Positions 39,522 through 50,409 of a DNA stretch of 64,000 bases are shown here, piece after piece (the stretch's first letter is position 1; every line of letters begins with the position of its first letter). The position numbers and the translations under genes were made by a program. The notes beneath the pieces were generated by a model that saw nothing but the letters and a program-made list of their open reading frames with translations, did no database searches and was not told where the DNA came from. Source of the stretch: Klebsormidium nitens (lineage: Eukaryota; Streptophyta; Klebsormidiophyceae; Klebsormidiales; Klebsormidiaceae); NCBI GenBank assembly GCA_000708835.1, contig DF236975.1:186001-250000 (forward strand), given 5' to 3'.

Positions 39522-41302
39522 ATGGTGAGCCATCTTCTGTAAATGATGCATGCCATGCCAGCTTTCTCCAACCCAACTTTGCAGCTTCTGGTCATTGACA
39601 TAGTTTGAGAAATTGTTCAGCTTGAGCTCAACAGCAGGTTGAAAGAAGCAGCAAGAAAGTGTTGACCCGTAACTCATGCTCTGAAGTTCAGGCAAAATAG
39701 GGCGTCCTTGCATGCTTCCTATCGCTAGCTGTGGTGTAAGGCTGGATCAAACCGGCTGGTCATGCGTCAATGTCGATAAAGTGCCCGGGTTGTAAACGAA
39801 GTTCCTTTGTTGATCCTGCAGTCTGAAGTTGAGGCCACACTACAAAGGATAAACGGCCACAAGGTGACATGACAGTGCCTGGTCTCTCTTTCATTTTAAG
39901 CAATAGATGAAAGGATACCACCATTCAGGATCATGACATAAATCAGAATTTGGCAAGATGCTATTGGCAGCAGAGACCTGTGCAATTCTGGCAGCAAAAA
40001 GTGCTAGTTGCAACTCCCATTCCAAACTGGAAATGCGTACTGAAATACTTGAGTTGGCACATTGGGCCATCTTCCTCAACCTTGGCCCGTAGCTTGGCAC
40101 CAATTATACGTCTTCTCAGCCATTGTAGAGCTCACCTTCTTTGCGCAAAGCACCGATACTGCATATGTCACTTCCAATTTATCAAGACGAGTGGTGCTGC
40201 TAAATCAAGCTTGGAACCACCTGGTGCTGTGGATGCAGGGAGTCCTGGGCACCATAATCGTTGATGCTGAGGGGACGGTCCTGCGGTCCACAGTCCTTCA
40301 GGTACGCATTTGTGGCCGTGCTGCAGACCCAACCCTTTTCCTGACTTCAAAGGCAAACATTTGAGAGATTTTTCTCCTTTCTGACGATTGTTCCGCAATC
40401 AGATGAGCCGTGCCGGCTGATTCTTGACAAGCTGCCTCGAAAATTGGATAAAATGCCAGTACAATTCTACTCTCCTGACAAAGCCGGACTGCCTCAGCCG
40501 CCCTCTTTCTTTGCCATCCTCGTTTCGTTCCTTCAACATAAAACAGGGATAGATCTAGAACGGCCTCCCCGTACCTGCAACAAGGTTCAACAGGTTCAAC
40601 CACAGCTGTAAAGCAACCTGCTCTAAGGTCACACGTACGCTGCCCGCAGCTGTAAAGTTAACTATTGTCAGTGCCAACTTGCGGCGTTCTTCGCGCTCCA
40701 CCTTACGATCAGAAACCTCTGTAAAGACTGTATGAGCCACGTTCCAAGCAACCGTTTGCAAGGGTTAGACGGAAATATCAATGAGGCGATTCGGCAGAAC
40801 TTCGAGTCCGGTGCTAGTGCGGGTCAGTCCTGGCATGATGAGGACGAGTTTAGAACGCTACTGTCCATACAATTCCCTTTGTTTACCATATCAGGAGAAG
40901 CGACGCAGTCATCCTTTTAACAGCAGCCCTTCGCAGAGAAGGAAGCCGTCGAGCTTTTCGGGGTTTGCTGTCCGCTGCACCCGGATCCGAGACGGCCGCC
41001 TGTCACCTGCTATCTTTAAGCGATTAGCTTTGAACGTTTGTTCTCCGGTCTGGTGTTCTCGCTTGATCTCGTCTGAAACCTCTTCCTTTTTCTTACTACA
41101 GCCTGATATGGCGGCCAAGTGTGCATCACTGATCCCCAGCTTATCCGCTATGGCGCGATCATGCGTCCGCGACTTGGACCCCCAGAACGACCTGCAGTTT
41201 CTGCGGATCCGATCAAAGCAGCACGAGATTCTGGTAGCACCGGACAAAGACTTCACACTCATAGTCATCCAGGACCCCACAACTTTGAAAGAAGGGGCTT
41301 GA
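39522..41302 (+). CDS. Dynein light chain, LC7/roadblock type
   Basis: Four coding pieces are proposed: 39522-39524 (the ATG alone), 39822-39863, 40239-40301 and 41102-41302, giving 102 residues, the normal roadblock length. The protein begins [21 protein letters not shown] and continues [17 protein letters not shown] and [19 protein letters not shown], which is diagnostic for the family. Roadblock dimers bind the dynein intermediate chain in cytoplasmic and ciliary dyneins, so a motile or flagellate stage is plausible. Exons 2-4 are certain by motif and phase. The first exon is inferred from an ATG followed at once by a strong donor (ATG|GTGAGC). An alternative is ATG 39712 with exon 39712-39735, which would add seven unrelated residues. 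Confidence 0.85.
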
Positions 41303-42243
41303 GTCCTGCTTGAGTCGTCGGATAAACCTCGAGAATATCTCGATTGTCACATTTGCCTTGGTTGATCGTCCGGAATGTCTGTCTGCAGTCGTCCGATGGG
41401 AATGTGGCACTCGATCAATCCGCAAATATGAAACCTACAACAAACTCTATCTTGTACGATCACGCACGGTGCATTTTGAAGGTATGACTCACCCATGCAG
41501 CCTAAATCACTTAGCATGTGATATGATGGGACAACTACTTTGGTTAGTATCTACAATTAACCTTCTCAAGTTGCTTTAATTGAAAGGCCGACGGTCCGAA
41601 TGGAAGCCACGGCGGACGTTGCTCGTCCGGCCCCAACATCATATCCCTGGTTGTTAAGCATGATCACTTCCGGCCGCGGCACATGCAGAAATACAAATTC
41701 TCGATCGATTCTGTGTGCTAAGTGCAGAGGAGTACCGTACAGCTCGTTGTCCACGTATTTGTCCGGCATCATTGACGCCATAATTCGTCTGACGCGGTAC
41801 TAATACCTTGCTCTTATATTAGTAACATGCAGACTGTCAATGGTCGCCTTACGATGACAGTACAGATCATGCAAGAAAGCAAAACCACTGCTCACAGTAT
41901 TTCAAAACAGGATTTCCTGAGCGAGACAGACACGTAAGTAAAGACAACCCGAATGCATCCATGTCTGCGTGTTGTTGACCGAGTTCACGAGTATCCTTGC
42001 TGCGTGAGCACAATCGCTGCTGCTCGATTAGTGAGCAACGTCTGATAGAAATAGTCAAGTGGACTTATTTCCTCTCCTTGTTTGGACCGGAGATGTACCA
42101 TTTGGGTGGTTCGCTGCATACAGAACTGCTTGCTTTCCACCACAAAACTCGCTCACCGCAAGGGAACACGCTACAGATGGACACCTCTCTAAAACACTCT
42201 AGCTAAACTCAAGGACCGACCAACAAGTACGGAACTCCTGATT
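41303..42243. other. Tail-to-tail intergenic region (roadblock / SF1)
   Basis: Both neighbouring genes end here. A 71-codon minus-strand frame at 41566-41781 has no recognisable feature. I see no RNA gene. Confidence 0.45.
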
Positions 42244-45200
42244 CTACTTGCCCATCTCACGCATAAACTTCTCATACTCCGACTCCACTTTCGAAGCATC
42301 TGGGGGGGGCGGGGTCGCTGCCCCCGCCCACGGCGTCGCACCCCCCCCGGAAGGAGGAGGCGGGGGTGCCCCCCCACTGCTAGGCGGCAGCGGAGGCTGC
42401 CCGGGGGGTGGTGCACCATAGTACCCCGGGTAAGGTTGGGGGTAGCTGCCAGGAGGAGCAGCCGCAGAACCAGAGGGCGGCGCACCAGGGGGGTATGAGT
42501 AAGGGTACTGGTAGGGGGGGTACTGACCCCCCGGAGGGGGCGCCCCATAGTACGGAGGGGGTGGGTAGTAGGGCGCGGGAGCACCCGGAGGTGGGGCGCC
42601 TGCGAGCAATAGAAATGAGGGTGTCATTCTGCGGCAATGAAAGCTGCTGATCTACTTGAGCACTCCAAAGACATCAAGTTACTGTAAGAGAGCCGGCGAA
42701 TTTGTGAAGTGCACGGATCCACCAAACACACACACGTTCTGCAGGTGTTCTCATTTTATCATCTGACGGTTCCGACCCCGGTACACAGGCATCCAACGGA
42801 TAGCATGGCAGCGATTACGTATGGGGACTCTCGAATAGAGTCAGTATTTCAAAACAGGCAAAGGCAAAAGGGGCCAACTCTTTGCTTCATCACAGTGCGA
42901 GATACTAAAGGGGGCGTCACCGTAACACTTTTATTGTGTGCCTTCCACAATCAGAACGCACGGCAGATGTAAGAAGGCAGTAGAGCTCTCACCTGGCGCT
43001 GGCGGTGCGGCACCCCAAGGGGGGGCCGGGGCGCCTGCTGGAGGGCCCCCCTGCGAAGAAGGTGGCTGGCCCCAGGGCGTTGAAGGGGGACCTGCAAGAT
43101 AATGAGGAGGTTCAAAAGATCATCTTTCCAAGACTCGAGAGCGGAGGTGGCCACATCAGAAACTCAAGGCAACGTCTACGAGGCCGGAGTACGACAATAA
43201 AAGGAACAGCAGACTCCTCTGGACGAAGTCTACCAATGAAATACCGGTGCAATTGAAGCTATACTGGCAGCATAAAACTGGCAGTAATGGTGGCCTCGAT
43301 TTGGCCTTCATCAGTGAACCCGCTTAAAAAAATCCCAGTATCCTCTCACTTGAAATCTGCTCTTCGTCGATCGATCAAGCAGGGTATCCCTTTTTCGGCA
43401 GACATCGCAAATGCAATTCCCAACTGAATACCAAGTGTAACGGTTCACATGAACCACACAGTCGTGAAAACAACCGTCCCTGTCTCAAACAACACGAAAC
43501 AGTTTCAACTTTCCAACCCTCACCTCTCCCTGTGCCGGGAGGGGGCGGCCCTTGCGCCGCCGGAGGGCCGCTGAATCCCGTCTGGCCGGGGGGTCCGCTA
43601 AACCCTGATACCCTGGGTGGGCCAGGGGGACCGGAGAAGCCGGACGGGGGTCCGCTGAAACCGGTGGGGCGTCCGAGAGGGGGACGGTCGGACGGTCCGC
43701 CGGTGTTCGAGCCGGCAATGCGGACAGCGAGACTCTTGCCCTCGACGCGGAAGCCGTTCATTCCGGTGATAGCCTGCGGAAGGAGAAAGACAAGCTTTAC
43801 TTGCCGAGCTACTAGAGAGGCGGGAGAGCGATTGGTAGATCGGCGGTCAAGTCAGCGACTGCCCCACCGCTTTGTCTCAAGCTCGTCGAAGCTCAAAGGC
43901 AGCTTTCTGGGTTCTCACGGGTGGCAAAATCAGTGCCAACTCTGTGACGGGTGTTCCTGACCCTCACTTCGCCGGCGTTAACAACCTGCTCTGAGTCCAA
44001 GAGGTGGTGTTGCGGCGTGTGCCGCGGCTGTCAATCCAGCGATCCCCTAAGGAGAGAATAACCGGGTTCTGAAACAGGAAGTGGTGAACGTCCTTTCTGA
44101 TACACGACGGACTCATCAAACGAAGGTGCCGCTTCAGAAATCCCCCCCCGCCCCCCTCGCAGTTCTGCAGTCAAGCTCACCTCGTGGGCTTCCCTTGCGC
44201 TCGAGAACTTCACAAACCCAAAGCCCTTGCTAATCCCCGTCGCGCGGTCCTTAATGACCTTCACTTCTTCGATTCTGCCGTAGGGGTCGAAGAGGCGGCG
44301 CAGCTCGTCCTCGGTGATGTTGGCGGGCAGGTAGCCGATGTAAAGGTTCGAGTCGTCGTTCTCATCGCGGCTGGGGGGTCTGCCGCCACTGGAAAACGGG
44401 GGGGCCCTGCAGAGAGGGCGGGCATTACAACAAGAAGGATGGTCGGAGGAAACTCAGAATTGACCACAAACTAGCATTTGACCGATTTAAACAGCGAACA
44501 GAAGGCAGGGACAAGCGAAACTGGGTTCCACAGATGCTGAGCCCTGGATGAAGCTCGCTGTCATTTGACACAAACGTGTTTGGCTTGATGAGGCAGCAGG
44601 TGAGTGCGGAGATGCTTAGAGAAAAGGCAACGAGAGGACAAAGCGAATGAGTGGGCGTCGCCTCTTAACCGTTTTGCAAGACCTCCGTTGCCATATTGGT
44701 TTGATCTGCCTTCCTCTAAGAGCAGAAGCTTGCACGTCAAGAAGTGACAAGCAACAGCTGGCGTGCGAACCCCAACCCGCCCCACGTCTGCAACACCTAA
44801 CTTTATGCTGCACAATTATCAATCACGAAGTCCGAGAGAAACCACTAGCTATTATGCATTCTGACGCACCTGCTATCTCTCGGCGGCCCCGAGAAGCCCA
44901 GCCCCTCTCTCGGCGGGCCGTTGCTGAAGCCCGTGACCCTTGGGCCGCGATCGCCGAATGGCGGAGCGCCACCTGGCATCGCGGGGCGCCCGTCGCGGCC
45001 GGCGGCGTCAGCGGGGTTGCCGCCGAGCTCCGCCAGGAAGCTCTGGTACTCGTTGTCCATTTGGTGGCCGACCTTAGTGTCCTGTAAAGAAGAGTAGAAT
45101 GTTTCGAGATCGCACTGAAAGTACGCTAAAAAAAACATGCATTATGTTAAAAGGGGTGACTGTAAGGGGGACGGGTGGAGTAGCTTTGGGGATCGAGGGT

Positions 45201-47965
45201 AGGTACAAGCGCAGAGAGGTTTGACTCTGGGTTCGTGTTCATCAAAAGAACGAGAGCCCCTGATCCCTGATGGTAGAGTTGCAAGCAACGTTTGGCCTCC
45301 ACTCGAGGGACCTCTGACGAGCAGAACAATTTCTCAGTGTGTCATGCCGCCAACTCGAAGCTCAAGCGGGATGTGACATACAACGGACTTGCTGTCCCGC
45401 AGCACCAGCTGACCCAGGACACAGGACTCACAGACCCTAACTCACAGAAGAAGTGTTTTGAGTTGAGCGTGCAACGAGCGAAATGTTGACGGTAGCTTAC
45501 CTTCATCGGACAATCGATGGTGGGATGGCCTCCATCTCCGCAAATGCGGCAGGTCACTCCCTCGGCCTTGTACGTCGAGTTGCGGGTCGGGCAGTCATAC
45601 TGCCGGTGACCTGGCTCGCCACACAGCCGGCAGTACTCGTCATCGCGCAGCGTTCCTGTATAGAAAGTCGGAAGGCGTCAGCTTTCGGGTGAAAGCTTAC
45701 ATAAACAGGTCCGCAACAGAATTAATAAAAGTCACGCAGTGCGAAATCGAAATGCTGGAAGATGCTCTTGTGGGCCTGGGAATCTAAGGACAATTGCGGG
45801 AAACCATGCGTCCGAGCCTGGGCAGTCTACATACTAGGTGAAAGGGCAAATGACGACAAATCTGCTCGATTGGGCGAGCCAGCAGTGGGAGTGAACCAGG
45901 GGGACAAGCTGAGCAAGGTACGACATCGAGTTACTGCTGCCGCCGCTGCGACCAAGCTGGGCCCGAGCAACAGTCACATACGCCCTGGCCCACAGCATTG
46001 AAATGAGTTCCGAAAATACCCATGGGAAGAGTTACAAGAGGGATTGCCCTCTGCAGGGATTAAAAACAAGAGCCACGAGACGGCAACTGAAGAGCCTATT
46101 CGCACAAGCTCATGCACCCGTTCCTCAATCGAGCACTCCCACGCTTCCCCTTAATCAGAATTCCTTTGATACCCCAATATCAAACCCCTCAAAGCAAAAC
46201 CAGACTTTCTGCTCAGATATGGACAATTAAGTGGACATGGCAAACAAAACCTGCAATGTCGTCTCTTACCATTGAGCGCCGCCAGCTCGAGCAGCTGTGT
46301 GCGCTTGTGCTCGTTGGCGCCCTCCTCGACAGGTGTCAGCAGCTTTTGCACCATATTAGCCGCTCTTTCAAGGGAGTCGTCATCATCCGCCTGGATGAAC
46401 ACGTGCAGATCCTCGTTCTCCGACGGATCCGGCTTGGCATCCTTGCGCAGGTTCTGCAAGGGTTTCAAAATCGAAAGGGTTAGGAGGGAACCCGCACAGG
46501 GTTAAAATAGGAATCGCAGTGCTCATCTGAACTGTACCATGAAAAAGGACAAGAATGATGTGTAGTAGAATTCCCTCTAGACTGCACAATCATCACAATT
46601 TGGCAAGCCGTTTCACACGAACGGGAACAGATCGACTAGAAAGCACCAGAAGGTTGCAACCGAACGCAGATGGAAGCCGCACAGACAAAGCCCGTACCTG
46701 CGAGCGTCCTTCCTTCACCGACCCCTTTCCTCGGATCGCAATCTTGCATCCGGTCTCCTTCTCCATGCGCTTCTGCGTATTCCCGCGGGGACCGATGATG
46801 AGGCCAATGAAGTTGTACCCAGGGTATTCCTTCAGAGGAATGAACAGCTTGCGCGTCTTCTTCTCGGGCTTGTAATCGGCCGGGGGCTTGTAGGTTGGGC
46901 TCTTGCGTATGAGCTCAGCAATGACGTCCTGTAACAAGGAAAGCAAGCAGATTGCTACGATCCACGAAAGCACCCTTTGTGGACTTGGTGCAGAGCAGCA
47001 ACTGTGATTGTTATTGCTCAGAGCCATCGTCCTATGCGCAAATCAGGGGCTAAGGACAACGCAAGGTCAAAAATCACAAAAAACAAATCAACTCCAATGT
47101 GCAAGCGAACAACCACCTTCAACAGGAAGTTGACAGTTACTGCAGAAAGAATACAGAAAGTGGACAAGGTACTGCAGAAAGAAGGGCTGGCAGAACCGCT
47201 CTCATGGTGGCACACTATCTTTGTTGATGACCAGCAACCGATTCCCAGTGCTTATGCCATCCTTGCGACAACAAGAGCACCACGAGCGCCTGCGCAAACC
47301 CAACTCACCGATCGGCGCTTCATGAGCTTCTCGCGCATTCGGACCTCCCGCGTATTGACCCTGTGCCCCAGGTTGTCGTACATCGGCTCCGGCGACGGCG
47401 ATCGCTGCTCGGGCGGCACATACACATCGACCACCTCCCCCGTTTGCAGCTTGCGGTTGATTTCATTCAGTTCCGCATTCAGCGCCTGCACCTCCGGATT
47501 CAAATCCTCTCCCCCCATAAGCTCCTTCACAAACGCCGGCAACTGGATCGGAGGCAGCCCAGGGATCGTGATCTTGGGCTCGTCCGCTGGCTCCCACCGG
47601 CTCTTCCTCTTCTTCGTACCCCCGTCTGATTGGTTTGCCGCCTCGGCCGGGTCCGGGCCCCACCGGCTGCGCCGCTTCCTGCCTCCCCCGTCGCTCGACG
47701 GCGTCTCCGGATTACTCCCCCCGTTGCTCTGGCCGTTTGCATGCTGCTCAGACGGCTCTGGAGGAGGTGGCTGCTGCCAGGCTTGGTTGCCCTGCTCGGG
47801 GGGGTACTGAGGAGGAGGAGGGGGGTACATCGGTGGCGGTGGAGGCGGCAATTGGTGCTCCGGTTGGTACGGCTGCTGCTCCTGACCCCCCCAGCCAGTG
47901 CCGTTTCCCCCCGTCTGGTTTTGCAGCTGCTCCAGGAAGGCGGCCGCTTGGGCGCCTGGATCCAT
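42244..47965 (-). CDS. SF1: Splicing factor SF1 / branchpoint-bridging protein, plant type
   Basis: Nine exons join in phase: 47965-47309, 46928-46698, 46453-46270, 45655-45501, 45081-44870, 44406-44181, 43773-43524, 43091-42993 and 42599-42244 (789 residues). SF1 binds the intron branch point with U2AF65 in early spliceosome assembly in the nucleus. Two RKRRSRW/KKRKSRW segments recall the U2AF-ligand motif. [20 protein letters not shown] and PPADYKP precede the KH-QUA2 domain (about 245-350; [29 protein letters not shown]). Two CCHC knuckles follow ([28 protein letters not shown]). Then comes an RRM (about 499-576; [24 protein letters not shown]), which is characteristic of plant SF1. The C-terminus has FSGPP repeats and a Pro/Gly/Tyr-rich tail, also typical. 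All introns are GT-AG. Confidence 0.95.
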
Positions 47966-49005
47966 TTACTACTTTTCTACAAGCTACCAAACTTTGCTGT
48001 ACTTGCTTGCTTGTTTGCTAAACCTGGCTGCTCTGTTTTCCCTTAATCTTAAAAGCAACCTCCACGACTTTGATAGACCGACACTGTTGACGGACACTCT
48101 GTTGATCGAATCTAATAAAGTCGAGCACGATGTGTCCTGCACTTACCGCACAACACTTCCCTACCAGACGTGCCCCCGGTAAATTTGTCACATGTAGCAC
48201 TAACTAGCAGTGGGGTTAGAAATGAGGGGAGAGAAAAGGGGGTAATGGTACCTGTTACAGATGAGGACAACAGAGAGACAAAGAGGGGTTGAGGGGTCAG
48301 CTGGCAGTCCGCCCTTTCAGTAGGCTTGTTGCTATGAATACACACAATAATCTAGACGAATAAGCTAGCAGCCACCACCTGCAAAAGCTTTCACGAAGAT
48401 GCAAGCAGAGGAAGGTCAGTGTTCAAGCTATCCGTTCAAGTAAGCAACCATTAATTGCAGTGAATTCCTGCAGGCAAGAACAACAGAGCTGAAAACATAT
48501 ACATGGAGAACAGTCAACTGTTCCTGAATGCTGAGCAATGAGCAAGTGAGAGTGGTCACACGAGAAAAGAGAGCAATGGTCAGTATCAATACCGTGAGAT
48601 AACGTCCAGAACACGGAGCAGCTTTTGAAAGCGGGAGTCGACGCTGCTGCCCCAAAACATTCCCCAGATGGATGCAAATGAACAGACTTGCGCTGACTGA
48701 GGCGCCAATGCCAAACCCCTTGAAGCTGCCCGTGCATTGAAAATGGATAGCGCCCTTCAGGTCGCTGCTTTCCTGTGAGATTCGAGTAGGTAGCCCGAGA
48801 CCTGCGAGGTCTGCCAACAGTGACATCCTCAATCAGCAGACTAGGTAACTTTGCTAGTCTAGAAAATACGTCATCGATGACATCAGCGATACCGGTGGTA
48901 CGGTACGGTACTTTTAGGATGTGGTCGGTACCGTCTGGTTCAACCGGGTGCGGTAGGTGCTCGGGGCAATTGCGGGTTACAAACAGGGATAACACTGATC
49001 TTGGT

Positions 49006-49041
49006 GGGGTTAGCTGGGGGGTTAGGGTGGGTACGGGTGGG
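49006..49041 (+). other. G-quadruplex-forming candidate
   Basis: Five runs of three or more G separated by loops of one to six bases occur in 36 bp (GGGG, GGGGGG, GGG, GGG, GGG). This fits the usual G-quadruplex pattern. It includes telomere-like GGTTAGGG. It lies upstream of both SF1 and the CX9C gene. Confidence 0.5.
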
Positions 49042-49299
49042 CTCTGGCGGAACGCCTTAGGGTTTGCTCAATGCTTACCCTTATGGTCTTAGTGTGTGTT
49101 AGGGCGTTAACCCTGTGTGACATCATCAGTGACGCAAATAGTAAGACTAGCAAACTTACGTACCCACGTCTCCTCAAGAGTCAATAGCCAACTTCATACT
49201 TCAATTGTCCGTCGACAATGAGAGAATCCATGTTGCTCGATCAGATGTCCCGAGGCCGCTGGAACTTAGTTGAGCTTACAGGTTAAATAAGTGGTTAAA

Positions 49300-49649
49300 C
49301 CACCACCCGCGGTATAAATACTCCTGGGTGTCAGGATTGCCAAAGTCAAGTTTCGGAACTTGAAATTTCGCGATGGCGCATGTATACGAGAAATGCCAAG
49401 ACCACCCTCAAAATGAGTCATTTTGCATCGTTTCGAACGGCGGTTTCGATCTGACCTTGCTTGGATGACTGCACCTGAGCTATGCGAAGTGAAACCGCCG
49501 AAAAAGTCGAAGAAATGCGTCTGTTTTGCCCTTGAATACGGTCAATTTTGATGGGATTCAGATCGTGCGCCCTCGACCGAAATTCGTATTCCGGTGACCG
49601 TTGGCGAGACTCCCGACCACTTCGGCCGATTAAATACCGCGGGTGGTGG
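49300..49649. mobile_element. MITE-like foldback element
   Basis: A perfect 16 bp inverted repeat bounds a 350 bp non-coding segment: CCACCACCCGCGGTAT at 49300-49315 and its reverse complement at 49634-49649. A second inverted repeat lies inside (CGGCGGTTTC near 49439 and GAAACCGCCG near 49490). No transposase frame is present and no clear target-site duplication is visible, so a non-autonomous element is inferred rather than proved. Confidence 0.45.
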
Positions 49650-49956
49650 AACCTGATTGAAAGTTTCCACTCTTCACTTCGATATACAAATTTGCCGTTC
49701 CACAGATCCAATTGGGGCCTTGACGAGGGGGTTTGCTTGGGGCCCCGAGGAGACTAAATGATAAATCTGCATTCTGGGGTGCTTTCTAAAACAAGCCATG
49801 ATGGTCGCAGAACGTGGACCCAATTCTGTCTGTGTTCACTGTTGAATGCCAAAGTGCTTGAAATTGCAGGCCCTTGCCAAGGTGGTGTCTTCAGGAGATT
49901 GTTTTCAGATGAGCAACTTTCTGGCTGGATCAGGCGCCAAGAATTCAAGGTGTTGA

Positions 49957-50256
49957 ATGGATGTGGCGTTTAGATCAGCAGAGACGCTCTCTAGACAGTT
50001 TCCAAAGTGTGCAAGACTGATCAGAGCGCTCGACGATTGCAACCGGAAACACCGCAACCACGTCGAGCAGGGGATCGTCTGCAGGCAGCTGAACCACAGC
50101 GTTGCAGAGTGCCTGCTGAAGATTGTCTGTGGGCCGGAGCTTGAGCGTGTGACAGATCTTTGCGGTTCGCAAGGAACCAAGGCCAAAAAGAGGCAGTGTG
50201 CGGATGCGAAATGTGAGCTAGAGGAGTGCATTCGCCGCAATCAAGAGGCTGGGTAG
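49957..50256 (+). CDS. Small multi-CX9C (CMC1/CHCH-like) protein
   Basis: A single-exon frame encodes 99 residues. Cysteines are spaced C18-x9-C28 and C42-x9-C52, the twin CX9C arrangement of proteins imported into the mitochondrial intermembrane space by Mia40, where CMC1-like members assist cytochrome oxidase assembly. A further pair, C58-x10-C69, and C81-x9-C91 follow, so there are more cysteines than in a basic twin-CX9C protein. The core reads LIRALDDCNRKH and VCRQLNHSVAECL. No presequence is obvious, as expected for this class. It ends 153 bp before the COG5 ATG on the same strand. Mitochondrial location and assembly role are inferences from the cysteine pattern. Confidence 0.72.
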   Translation: MDVAFRSAETLSRQFPKCARLIRALDDCNRKHRNHVEQGIVCRQLNHSVAECLLKIVCGPELERVTDLCGSQGTKAKKRQCADAKCELEECIRRNQEAG

Positions 50257-50409
50257 TCCATTATGCAGTTAAAGACGACCAAGCATAGTGCCCTTTGATT
50301 AGTCCTCAACATGAAATTTCAGTCAATGAGGAACCAGCATTAGTGGCGGGATCGCATGATTGTCTGATCTAAGGATGGTATGCCATTCCATTGACAGCCC
50401 TCCCCAACA

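Larger units (their letters stand above)
47966..49956. other. Divergent region between SF1 and the CX9C gene
   Basis: This 2 kb region separates SF1 (minus) from the small CX9C gene (plus). It contains a GGTACGGTACGGTAC tract near 48896-48910, a G-quadruplex candidate and a MITE-like element. The 190-codon minus frame at 48423-48995 lacks any family feature and is likely chance. Confidence 0.5.

Noticed and set aside
42189-42650. Proline- and arginine-rich frames on both strands
   Set aside because: Shadows of the Pro/Gly/Tyr-rich last exon of SF1 in other frames.
48423-48995. 190-codon open frame on the minus strand
   Set aside because: Mixed composition without family features; lies in the SF1/CX9C intergenic region and is likely chance.
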